From positions 84,709 to 148,708 of the forward strand of contig JANSXX010000009.1 of assembly GCA_024742815.1 (NCBI GenBank): a stretch of 64,000 nt of DNA. Reading direction: 5' to 3'. The stretch comes from HXMU1420-13 sp024742815 (lineage in GTDB: Bacteria > Bacteroidota > Rhodothermia > Balneolales > Balneolaceae). The position numbers were made by a program, and so were the translations under genes. A model generated the notes under the pieces. The model worked only from the letters and a program-made list of their open reading frames with translations, did not search any database and was not told where the DNA came from. Shown here one piece after another: positions 32,526 through 41,196 of the stretch (within the stretch, counting starts at the first letter, position 1; every line of letters starts with the position of its first letter).

Positions 32526-32957
32526 TTAGCTGAATCGATGAATCAAATACGTAACCACTCCCCAAATCATCCATTGGGAGTTGTGCTCCACGGGAATGGG
32601 CGGCATCGAAGCGTCATCCGTAACCAAAAACCGGCGATCACCTTGTTTGATTATTCTGCGGATGAGCACCTCATCGTCAATCGTAACCACCAGAATGGAT
32701 CCATTGGTGGCATTCAGCGATCGATCTACCACCAGAATATCTTTATCGTGGATGCCTGAGGCCTTCATCGCATCACCTTCCACCCGAACATAAAACGTAG
32801 AAGTTGGCCGACGAACAATCAGCTCTTCCAAATTCAACGCGCGTTCGAGATGATCGCCAGCCGGTGACGGAAATCCGGTCTCAATTCGCTTCGAAAGCTG
32901 TAGTAAATCATTGTCCTCCCGGTCCTTTTGAACCTGAAAGGATGTCCAGTTGCTCAT
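32526..32957 (-). CDS. umuD: UmuD-like LexA-family protein with lost catalytic residues
   Basis: A 143-residue UmuD homologue. The start was set at 32957 because the minus strand there reads GGAGG, 8 bases before the ATG; an ATG six codons upstream lacks this. Aligned by eye to E. coli UmuD: GFPSPAGDHLER matches GFPSPAADYVEQ; the catalytic serine of GDSM is Ala (VEGDAM, codon GCG at 32769-32771); the catalytic lysine of TVKKL is Arg (VLIRRI, codon CGC at 32658-32660); and the Cys before the scissile Gly is Thr (ETGFPSP). All else of the fold is intact. It should still bind UmuC but not self-cleave. Confidence 0.9.
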   Translation of the reverse strand: MSNWTSFQVQKDREDNDLLQLSKRIETGFPSPAGDHLERALNLEELIVRRPTSTFYVRVEGDAMKASGIHDKDILVVDRSLNATNGSILVVTIDDEVLIRRIIKQGDRRFLVTDDASMPPIPVEHNSQWMIWGVVTYLIHRFS

Positions 32958-32970
32958 AGTTTTTCCTCCA

Positions 32971-32996
32971 CACATAATATATGTATAAAATATGTG
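32971..32996. promoter_or_regulatory. Candidate operator upstream of umuD
   Basis: CACATA (32971-32976) and TATGTG (32991-32996) are inverted copies around an AT-rich centre that also holds ATATATGTAT. Position just before the umuD ribosome site suggests a LexA-type operator, but no consensus for this group is known to me. Confidence 0.4.
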
Positions 32997-33053
32997 TAGT
33001 CAACTACTAAATATTCAGTCTTTGGGTATTGCCAGTTTTAAAGTGTCAAATAA

Positions 33054-36000
33054 TTAATTGCTTTGTTTTAAAAATGTAGTTTTTCCTTTAGCTAAACTAC
33101 GTTTAATTGATTCTCTCATTTTTGACGTTAAATTACTTTGAGATTTAATTTTAAGATCTGTCAAAAGATCGATGTAAAATTTTTCGTTTTCAGAACCCGG
33201 CTTTGACCTTTTATAATAGTATTCAATCAATTTATATAAGTAATAATCCCTTACGACATTATTTTTAACTTCCTTTAAACCATTTTTTAAAATTTTTTTA
33301 TAGTTCTGACCAGATATATCTGTATAAAGAACAATAGACAAGAATTTTTCAACATCAGATAAATTATCTTTTTCATCATTAATAATTTTGTCATTTATAA
33401 CAGCAGCCAACTTATTAGTACCAAGATGTTTAAATAATCCAAGTTGTGTATGGTATGGAACTGTTCTGAGTACATATATTAGATCAAACTCAGAAGGTAT
33501 TGGAGGTGGGTAGCTCTTATTCTTTATAACAAATTCTAAAATATATTCTCTGAAAAGTATAGTCCATACTATTGTAGCTTTTATCAATGAGTTATATGCT
33601 TTCTTTTTTAGATCAAGATCTTCAACGCCTTCAGAGTTTCTAAGAACATTGCAAAAAATTATAAGAATTTGCTCCAATGATTTAGAAGAATACTTTCTCA
33701 TAATTTCACCAGCATTCTCTATTTCCTTAAGTTTTTTATTCTCAAACTCTTCAATCATTTCAGCAGATGGGCGATGATTTTTCAATTCATTAAGATCCAA
33801 TTTTTCTGCTTTGGGAGTATAAAATTCACCTATCTCTGTAAAAAATCTATCTACATCGACTTCATTTAAGATTTGTTTGGATTCAAGAAATTCTTTTTCA
33901 AAAATATCTAGAAAATGTTCGAGAAGCTTTTTGTCACTTCTAGTCAATGCAGTATAGTAATCGATTTCTTTTCCAAATTTATAATATTCCTCTTGATTTA
34001 ATACATGCTGTTTAAACTCATTATTAAATAGCATACGTTTACTCAAAAAGAAGTGAAAAAAAGAAGAAAAAGAGAACTTGATTCTGTTAGATTGATATTT
34101 GACAAATATTTTTCTGTTTAAGAAATACTCCGCAATTTTATCCGCCTCAAAGTCAAAACCAACTAAATCATTTAAATAAGTTTCTATTATCTCTATGAAA
34201 CTACTATACGTTATAGAATAATTTCCGTTATCCTGTATATACATTTCATGGGCAATCTTTGATAATAATTGTGTCTTATTCGTAAAGTCAAATCTGTCTC
34301 TATATATATTCTGTTCTGAAATTTTTTCCAGTATTATTTCTAGATATATTTCTAATAATACCGCATGATTAATGGGTTTTCTATCTTTATTCTCTAGACT
34401 CCATAGATATAGAGAAACTGACATTGGGTTACTTGGAAGAGAATAGCTCCTAAAGCTATCAATCATTTTGTCAACAAATAAAACAGGTTCATTTTCATAG
34501 CCTGGACTATTCCAGCTTTTGATAATTTTTTTAATATGGGAAGACTGAAGACTTTTTATATAATAATCTCGAAAAGGAATTTTACAATCACTTAGATAGA
34601 TTGGGTTTGGAACTGAAGTAAAATTAGATGCACTAGTTGCAATAATTTGTAAGTTTGGGTATTTATTTAAGCTTTTGAAAGTATTTAATTTTTTTAGTTT
34701 AGGTATGCTACTTGATGTAAAAGAAAAGTTATCAATTAGTAAAACTATCTTGTTTTCTTTCAATAAAAAATTGGCATTTTTAGTATTACATTGTAAATAC
34801 TCTTTTATGCATGTTTCTATACGTTTATTTCCAATTTCATGAAAGTTAACATAAACAGGAATTTTTCTGAGGAATTCATATCTATCTATATATTCAATAA
34901 CCAATCGATATAATAAAGTTGTCTTACCAGATTCAGAATTTCCATAAATGATTAAATCATTACTGCATTCTGTGATAGTTTGAATACTTAACGTTTCGTT
35001 TTCAATGTCACTACTTGTTATTCGGTTATTCTCTATAGGCGGTAGTATAAATGCTTCTTTTATACTTTTTGGTCCAATTTCGGATTTATTTGATATCAAA
35101 TGGTTATTCATATCAGATAAGTGCTCTTCTTTGATATTCTCAAGAATTTGCTCCTCTAATCTTATATCCTTTGCACTTTGACTTTTAGGGATAGTTGTTT
35201 CAAATACACCATTAGTTGCTAAATCAGTATTTAGTACGAATTTTTTTTGGTCATGATTATAGCGAAAGTAATTGCATCTCAATGTTTCAATTGATTTACT
35301 AATATCTATTAGAGAAAAACCATTTGAGTAGTTTCTATCATTTGATCGAATATTATTTAATCCAGAAGGGCAATTATTTATAAATAATGACCCATTAAAT
35401 GTATTGTAAATATTTGATCCGCCATCGTGTGTATGTCCTGTAAAAAGAATGTTATAATCTTGTGTGAGATGACTAATAATTGTCTTTTTCTCAACATCTG
35501 ATAACCAATCTATAGGATGATGGCTTAATGCAATTTTGAGATTACAGTTTTTAATATACTTGGTGCTTCGGGCTAATTGCTCATCAGAAATAAATAACCT
35601 CCCCTTGTCTTTATCATCGAAACATCTCCATGAAGAATTTAAAGCAGATACTCCAATAGTATAATCATCAATATTATACCTGAAGTTTGATTCAAGCAGT
35701 GTTAGGTTACAATCACTATCACTTGTGTAGAAATTATTTTTAAAATTATTGAATGGAATAATTCTTTTGATGCCTTCAGTGTTATTAGTCTTTATTGCAT
35801 TTTCTACAAATTCGTTTACTTTCTCAGTATTTGATAGTGAATGTCTTAACCCTATTTCTATGTATTCAGAATCTAGCTCTCGGACAATGTCATGATTTCC
35901 AGGAATTATGATAAATCTGTTATTTTCTATTGACAAATTTTCTAAAATTGGATGGATTACTTTATTTTGAAATTTATCAAAAGCGTCTTCTACATTGTTA

Positions 36001-36173
36001 AAATCTCTCCCGCCTCTATCTATTAAATCTCCTGTAAATACCACCAAATCAATTTCCTTTTCTGAACTAAGTTCTGATAATTTTTCCAATAAGGCTTTGC
36101 TGAGAAAATTATCCCAATCATTTAGAGTTTTAGGATTGAGATGAAAATCGCTTAAATGTAAAATTCTAATCAT
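33054..36173 (-). CDS. Metallophosphoesterase-STAND/NACHT NTPase fusion, candidate phage-defence protein
   Basis: A 1039-residue protein. Residues 1-290 are a complete calcineurin-like phosphoesterase: D9 and H11 (SDFHL), D49 (FTGDLIDRGG), N93-H94-D95 (PGNHD), H218/H219 (SHHP) and H247/H249 (GHTH). Residues of about 395-620 are a P-loop NTPase: Walker A GNSESGKTT (411-419), Walker B VLLIDN (D481), sensor-like ATSASNF and the NP motif in LPSNPMSV (580-584), the layout of STAND/NACHT proteins. Residues 620-1039 are helical with FCNVLRNSEGVEDLDLK, resembling C-terminal sensor regions of bacterial NACHT proteins. Very AT-rich: hand counts of single lines gave 25% and 23% GC versus 52% in dnaE. 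It stands alone. Likely an effector-plus-switch defence protein; I cannot place it in a named type. Confidence 0.85.
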   Translation of the reverse strand: MIRILHLSDFHLNPKTLNDWDNFLSKALLEKLSELSSEKEIDLVVFTGDLIDRGGRDFNNVEDAFDKFQNKVIHPILENLSIENNRFIIIPGNHDIVRELDSEYIEIGLRHSLSNTEKVNEFVENAIKTNNTEGIKRIIPFNNFKNNFYTSDSDCNLTLLESNFRYNIDDYTIGVSALNSSWRCFDDKDKGRLFISDEQLARSTKYIKNCNLKIALSHHPIDWLSDVEKKTIISHLTQDYNILFTGHTHDGGSNIYNTFNGSLFINNCPSGLNNIRSNDRNYSNGFSLIDISKSIETLRCNYFRYNHDQKKFVLNTDLATNGVFETTIPKSQSAKDIRLEEQILENIKEEHLSDMNNHLISNKSEIGPKSIKEAFILPPIENNRITSSDIENETLSIQTITECSNDLIIYGNSESGKTTLLYRLVIEYIDRYEFLRKIPVYVNFHEIGNKRIETCIKEYLQCNTKNANFLLKENKIVLLIDNFSFTSSSIPKLKKLNTFKSLNKYPNLQIIATSASNFTSVPNPIYLSDCKIPFRDYYIKSLQSSHIKKIIKSWNSPGYENEPVLFVDKMIDSFRSYSLPSNPMSVSLYLWSLENKDRKPINHAVLLEIYLEIILEKISEQNIYRDRFDFTNKTQLLSKIAHEMYIQDNGNYSITYSSFIEIIETYLNDLVGFDFEADKIAEYFLNRKIFVKYQSNRIKFSFSSFFHFFLSKRMLFNNEFKQHVLNQEEYYKFGKEIDYYTALTRSDKKLLEHFLDIFEKEFLESKQILNEVDVDRFFTEIGEFYTPKAEKLDLNELKNHRPSAEMIEEFENKKLKEIENAGEIMRKYSSKSLEQILIIFCNVLRNSEGVEDLDLKKKAYNSLIKATIVWTILFREYILEFVIKNKSYPPPIPSEFDLIYVLRTVPYHTQLGLFKHLGTNKLAAVINDKIINDEKDNLSDVEKFLSIVLYTDISGQNYKKILKNGLKEVKNNVVRDYYLYKLIEYYYKRSKPGSENEKFYIDLLTDLKIKSQSNLTSKMRESIKRSLAKGKTTFLKQSN

Positions 36174-36360
36174 AATTATTCATTTTTTGAAGAAGGGAAG
36201 TTCAATAATGCTATTGATTAGCCTTAAAGTCAATTAAATATAATTCATGCGGTCAGGTTAGATTTATATATTGTGGAAAACTTCATCTGAATTCGACCGG
36301 TTCAACTCCTATATTAAATAGTTAGCAACGAAGTAGATCACGCACGAATTTCCAGCCTGT
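36174..36360. other. Intergenic gap between the defence candidate and dnaE
   Basis: A 187-base AT-rich gap between divergent genes. It must contain both promoters, but I see no clear motif, no repeat arms matching the other flank of the defence gene and no complete RNA gene. Confidence 0.6.
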
Positions 36361-39300
36361 ATGTACCTGATTTTTGATACCGAAACCACCGGTTTACCAC
36401 GTAATTATTCCGCACCCATCACCGATTTAGACAATTGGCCGAGATTGGTGCAGCTTGCGTGGCAGATGCATGATCACACCGGGAAGTTGGTTAGTCACGG
36501 GAATTACATTATTAAACCCGAAGGCTTTACCATTCCGTTTAATTCGGAGAAGATTCACGGAATTTCTACTCAACGAGCCATCGAAGAAGGTCATGATCTG
36601 GAAGAAGTGCTTCAAATATTCCGGAAAGATATAGACAAATCGTATTTCCTGGTCGGGCATAACGTAAGTTTTGATGAGTCAGTAATGGGCGCTGAGTTTC
36701 TGCGAAAGCGGATTCCATCGGCAATCATGGACAAGCCCAAAATCGACACTAAAGATGAATCCACCGAATTTGTGAGCATACCGAACGGTCGGGGCGGATT
36801 CAAGTGGCCAACCTTGGGCGAGTTGCACCATAAGTTGTTTGATAAAGGTTTTGAAGATGCCCACGATGCCGCCGCCGATGTAGAAGCAACCACCCGTGCG
36901 TTCCTCGAATTGGTACGTATGGGCATCATCAAAGTGAATTTCCCTCTGGATGCACGTCTTTACGAACCTGCTCAAAGTTATATCGTTCGGGATCATTACA
37001 TCGATCTGGTTTCCCCATCAAGGCTGAAAAAAAAAGACAGCGAAATTACGGAGGCCGATTCCGGTAGTGAATTAGACGTCGAACCGGCGGTTGAGCTTTC
37101 CGAAGATGTGGTGTTTACCCATCTTCACAATCACTCGAAATTTTCGGTGCTTCAATCCACGGCCGGAGTTAAAGAACTTGTGGCCAAAGCCAAAGAATTT
37201 GGAATGCCCGCTGTTGCCCTCACTGATTTGGGGAATATGTACGGGGCGTTTTCGTTCACCTCAGCGGCTTACGCTGAAGGGATAAAGCCAATCATCGGCT
37301 GTGAATTGTATCTGGTTGAAGATCGCCATAAAAAGAAATTTACACGTGAGCATCGCGATCATCGCTTCCAGATTGTGATGCTTGCGAAAAATCAGAATGG
37401 ATATAAAAACCTGGCCAAAATCTGCTCGATCGGATTCACAGAGGGTTATTATTATAAATTTCCGCGGATTGATAAAGAGGTGATTGAAGCCCACAAAGAT
37501 GATCTGATTTGCCTGAGCGGTGGTACTCGAGGAGTGCTTGGTGATTTGATTTTGAACAAGGGCGAGCAATTTGCCGAGGAAGAATTGAAATGGTGGATGG
37601 AAACTTTCGGCGAAGATTTTTATCTGGAGGTGATTAATCACGGTTTGGATGAAGAACAGCGGGTCAATCAGGTGTTCCGGGAGTTTTCACAGAAGTATGG
37701 AGTGAAGCTCGTTGCTACCAACAACACCTTTTACATCGATCAGAAGGATGCCGATGCCCACGATGCCCTAATTTGTATCGATGATGGAACCTTGAAAAGC
37801 ACTCCAATCGGTAGAGGTCGCGAATACCGTTACGGATTCCCGAATCAGGAATTCTGGTTCAAGGATACCGAAGCGATGATTGATCTCTTCCATGATATGC
37901 CTGAGGCTATTGCCAATGTGCAGGAAATCGTGGATAAAATCGAGGAAGTAAAACTCGCGCGGGATGTGATTCTCCCTAAGTTCGAGATCCCAGAACAATT
38001 CGAGACCGAAGATGACTATTTACGTCATCTGACCTACGAAGGAGCCAAACCGCGATACCCAGAAATGACGCAGGAAGTACGCGATCGGATAGAGCTCGAG
38101 TTGGGCATCATCAAAGACATGGGATTTCCCGGTTACTTTTTGATTGTACAGGATTTTATCGCTGCCGCTCGCGAAATGGGCGTGTACGTTGGTCCGGGGC
38201 GTGGATCTGCGGCCGGATCGGTGGTGGCGTATTGTACGGGAATCACCAACATCGACCCATTGAAATACGATCTGCTATTTGAGCGGTTTTTGAATCCGGA
38301 ACGGGTTTCGATGCCGGATATCGATATCGATTTTGATGATGACGGTCGTGCTCGTGTGATTGATTACGTAGTAGAAAAATACGGGAAAGATCAGGTGGCG
38401 CATATCATCACCTTTGGTTCGATGGCAGCTCGATCGTCGGTTCGTGATGTAGCGAGAGTGTTGGATTTACCTTTAGCTGATGCCGATCGTTTGGCGAAAT
38501 TAGTGCCTGAACGTCCGGGCACTTCGCTGGATGATGCCTTCTCGGAAGTGAAAGAATTGCGCGATATCAAAGCCGGAGAAGGGCTGGAAGCTGAAACCAT
38601 GAAAATGGCACACGTTCTGGAAGGTTCGGTTCGAAATACCGGAATTCATGCTGCCGGGGTGATTATCGCTCCCGATGATTTGACGGAGTACATTCCCGTT
38701 ACCACCGCCAAAGACGCCGATCTCACCGTTACGCAGTTTGATGGAAGCGTAATCGAAAGCGCCGGAATGCTGAAGATGGATTTTCTTGGATTGAAAACTC
38801 TTTCCATTCTGAAAACAGCCATCGGGTACGTGAAAGAAAATCATGGCAAGGAATATGATCTAGATGAAATTCCTTTAGATGATGAAGTGACCTACAAGCT
38901 GTATCAAAAAGGGGGAACTCTCGGTACGTTTCAGTTTGAGAGTGAAGGGATGCGGAAGTATCTGAAAGAACTGAAGCCTACCGACATCAACGATTTGATT
39001 GCGATGAACGCATTATATCGGCCCGGACCGATGCAGTTCATCCCTGATTACATCCGCAGAAAACATGGTGAGGAAGAAGCAGAATACGATCATGAGTTGA
39101 TTCGAGATATTCTGGAGCCAACTTATGGAATCATGATCTATCAGGAGCAGATCATGAATGTGGCGCAGAAACTTGCAGGTTACAGTTTAGGACAAGCGGA
39201 TTTATTACGACGTGCGATGGGTAAGAAAAAGCGCGAAGTAATGGAGAAGGAGAAGCCCAAGTTTGTGGAAGGCGCCAAAGCAAACGGCGTAGATGAAGCC

Positions 39301-40569
39301 ACGGCCAAAGCCATTTTCGAAAAAATGGAAATGTTTGCGAGCTATGGATTCAACAAATCGCACTCAGCGGCCTATTCAGTGGTAGCCTATCACACGATGT
39401 ACTTTAAAGCCAATTATCCAGCTGAATACATGGCTGCGGTGATGAGCCACAACATGAACGACATCAAGAAAGTGGCGGCTTTTATTGAAGAATGCCAGAA
39501 AATGGGCATTCCGGTTGATCCACCAAATATCAACACGGCGCGTGGGAAATTTGTGGCTAAAGAGGGTCGCGTACAATATGGAATGAGCGCAATCAAAGGA
39601 GTGGGATCAAGCGCGATTGCGCACATCGTTCAGGAGCGGGAAGAAAATGGCATCTTCCAAAGTGTGTTCGATTTTGCCTCACGGGTAGATTTGCGTACCT
39701 GCAACAAAAAAACGCTGGAAAGTTTAATTAAGGCCGGTGCTTTCGACGATTTGAATGACAATCGCGCCGAGCTATTGATGGGTTTGGAAGATATCGTAGC
39801 CTACGCACAGCGAAAGCAGGAAGAAGCCCGACTCAATCAAGGGAATTTGTTTGGTGGAGCCGGTGGGGGTGGAGTGCTACAAGAACCTAAGCTGAAACCG
39901 GTTCCGAAGTGGAGTAGCATCGAACGATTGAATAAAGAGCGCGAGTTAATCGGGTTTTATTTGAGTGGGCATCCCCTAAATAGGTACAAAGAAGACATCC
40001 GGTTGTTCGGAAAGCAGAACCTGAGTGATGAATTCATAAACCAGCTTCAACATGATTCAGAGCTTCGGTTTATCGCCATCATTACTTCTAAACGTCAGGC
40101 TGTGGATAGAAAAGGTCGGCCGATTGCGTTTTTGATGGTGGAAGATCTGCATTCTTCCCTTGAAGTAGCCGTATTCAGCAAAGAGTTCGATAAGTTTGCA
40201 CCGCTTATTGAAGTGGATAACGTGGTGTACATTACGGGGAAGTATGCAAAGCGGGAGCGCGGAAATAGCCTGATTGTAAATAATATGGAGCGGATTGAAA
40301 ATCTTCGTGAAAAATTTCAGGATAAACTACGCTTGAAACTGAACATTCAAACCGAGCAGATTACCTCGAATGATCTCACTCAAATGGAAACTTTGTTCGA
40401 ATTGAACAAAGGGAATACCATGGTGAAATTGAATGTGTTCAGCAAAGAAGCGAATGCACCAATCAAAATGAATTTGCGCAATTTTGTGGTAGAACCTTCT
40501 GATGAACTACTTTCGGGCTTGCGGGAAGTACTTGGCGAGGAATCAGTTGAGCTTTTTTTAACCGGATGA
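36361..40569 (+). CDS. dnaE: DNA polymerase III alpha subunit with N-terminal exonuclease
   Basis: A 1402-residue replicative polymerase, about 240 residues longer than E. coli DnaE because of a DEDDh exonuclease at residues 1-190: D6 and E8 (DTETTGL), D105 (HNVSFDE), H168 and D173 (DAHDAAADVEA). A linker of charged residues (220-250) leads to the PHP domain (HLHNHSKFS, 254-262), then the polymerase palm with VGPGRGSAAG and catalytic D653/D655 in MPDIDIDFD, the finger GRRAMGKKK-like LLRRAMGKKK, the helix-hairpin region and an OB fold (IAIITSKRQAVDRKG). It probably proofreads within one chain. The start MYLIFDTETTGL is certain because it is the exonuclease motif. Confidence 0.95.
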   Translation: MYLIFDTETTGLPRNYSAPITDLDNWPRLVQLAWQMHDHTGKLVSHGNYIIKPEGFTIPFNSEKIHGISTQRAIEEGHDLEEVLQIFRKDIDKSYFLVGHNVSFDESVMGAEFLRKRIPSAIMDKPKIDTKDESTEFVSIPNGRGGFKWPTLGELHHKLFDKGFEDAHDAAADVEATTRAFLELVRMGIIKVNFPLDARLYEPAQSYIVRDHYIDLVSPSRLKKKDSEITEADSGSELDVEPAVELSEDVVFTHLHNHSKFSVLQSTAGVKELVAKAKEFGMPAVALTDLGNMYGAFSFTSAAYAEGIKPIIGCELYLVEDRHKKKFTREHRDHRFQIVMLAKNQNGYKNLAKICSIGFTEGYYYKFPRIDKEVIEAHKDDLICLSGGTRGVLGDLILNKGEQFAEEELKWWMETFGEDFYLEVINHGLDEEQRVNQVFREFSQKYGVKLVATNNTFYIDQKDADAHDALICIDDGTLKSTPIGRGREYRYGFPNQEFWFKDTEAMIDLFHDMPEAIANVQEIVDKIEEVKLARDVILPKFEIPEQFETEDDYLRHLTYEGAKPRYPEMTQEVRDRIELELGIIKDMGFPGYFLIVQDFIAAAREMGVYVGPGRGSAAGSVVAYCTGITNIDPLKYDLLFERFLNPERVSMPDIDIDFDDDGRARVIDYVVEKYGKDQVAHIITFGSMAARSSVRDVARVLDLPLADADRLAKLVPERPGTSLDDAFSEVKELRDIKAGEGLEAETMKMAHVLEGSVRNTGIHAAGVIIAPDDLTEYIPVTTAKDADLTVTQFDGSVIESAGMLKMDFLGLKTLSILKTAIGYVKENHGKEYDLDEIPLDDEVTYKLYQKGGTLGTFQFESEGMRKYLKELKPTDINDLIAMNALYRPGPMQFIPDYIRRKHGEEEAEYDHELIRDILEPTYGIMIYQEQIMNVAQKLAGYSLGQADLLRRAMGKKKREVMEKEKPKFVEGAKANGVDEATAKAIFEKMEMFASYGFNKSHSAAYSVVAYHTMYFKANYPAEYMAAVMSHNMNDIKKVAAFIEECQKMGIPVDPPNINTARGKFVAKEGRVQYGMSAIKGVGSSAIAHIVQEREENGIFQSVFDFASRVDLRTCNKKTLESLIKAGAFDDLNDNRAELLMGLEDIVAYAQRKQEEARLNQGNLFGGAGGGGVLQEPKLKPVPKWSSIERLNKERELIGFYLSGHPLNRYKEDIRLFGKQNLSDEFINQLQHDSELRFIAIITSKRQAVDRKGRPIAFLMVEDLHSSLEVAVFSKEFDKFAPLIEVDNVVYITGKYAKRERGNSLIVNNMERIENLREKFQDKLRLKLNIQTEQITSNDLTQMETLFELNKGNTMVKLNVFSKEANAPIKMNLRNFVVEPSDELLSGLREVLGEESVELFLTG

Positions 40570-40699
40570 GTAATACGGAGTTCAATAAGCGAACGCAATG
40601 CAATTGATAACGAATACCAATGTGTGTGAGTAAAAAATAATTCTGATATTTGTATCGAATTTTAGAAAAAGCTTATTTAATCAAATAAAAGGAAAAATC

Positions 40700-41026
40700 A
40701 TGTCGAAGACAGTTGAATTAACTGATGGAAATTTTGAACAAGAAGTTTTGAAATCTGATCAACCGGTTTTGGTTGATTTTTGGGCAGAATGGTGCGGACC
40801 TTGCCGCATGATCGGTCCTGTTGTAGAAGAGATGGCAGGTGAATACGACGGAAAAGCAAAAATTGGAAAGGTAAATGTAGATTTAAACCCGGAAGTATCT
40901 GTGAAATACGGTATTCGTTCGATTCCGGCATTATTAATTTTCAAAAACGGTGAAGTTGTTGACCAAATCATCGGTGCTGTTCCAAAAACACACCTCACTA
41001 AGCAATTAGACGCTCAATTGAATTAA
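40700..41026 (+). CDS. trxA: Thioredoxin
   Basis: A 108-residue thioredoxin with the active site AEWCGPCRM and the cis-proline segment RSIPALLIF. It supplies electrons to reductases in the cytoplasm; full family length. The ribosome site aaagga lies 9 bases before the ATG. It is followed by a terminator and so forms its own unit. Confidence 0.96.
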   Translation: MSKTVELTDGNFEQEVLKSDQPVLVDFWAEWCGPCRMIGPVVEEMAGEYDGKAKIGKVNVDLNPEVSVKYGIRSIPALLIFKNGEVVDQIIGAVPKTHLTKQLDAQLN

Positions 41027-41047
41027 TCATTTTGAGTCTTAATTCTG

Positions 41048-41080
41048 AAGCCGATTCGTTTGCTCGAGTCGGCTTTTTTT
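41048..41080 (+). terminator. Terminator after trxA
   Basis: AAGCCGA (41048-41054) pairs with TCGGCTT (41069-41075), extended inward by TCG/CGA, and is followed by a T-tract. Confidence 0.9.
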
Positions 41081-41196
41081 GTGTCTTTCAGTTACTGGTT
41101 CAAATAAATTTTTACAAGTAGAAAAATAAAATCAGGATTTATTAATCGCTTATAACAGTTAACGTTAGCAAAAATCATCAATCTCGAAAATAGTTC

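Noticed and set aside
32990..36260. Similar AT-rich stretches (TTAAAGT followed by CAA) on both sides of the phosphoesterase-STAND gene, perhaps target duplications
   Set aside because: Only about ten bases agree and both flanks are very AT-rich, so chance is sufficient.
36290..36330. Sequence resembling the T-arm and 3' end of a tRNA (GGTTCAACTCC)
   Set aside because: The flanking bases do not form the T-stem and no D-arm, anticodon arm or acceptor stem can be built around it.
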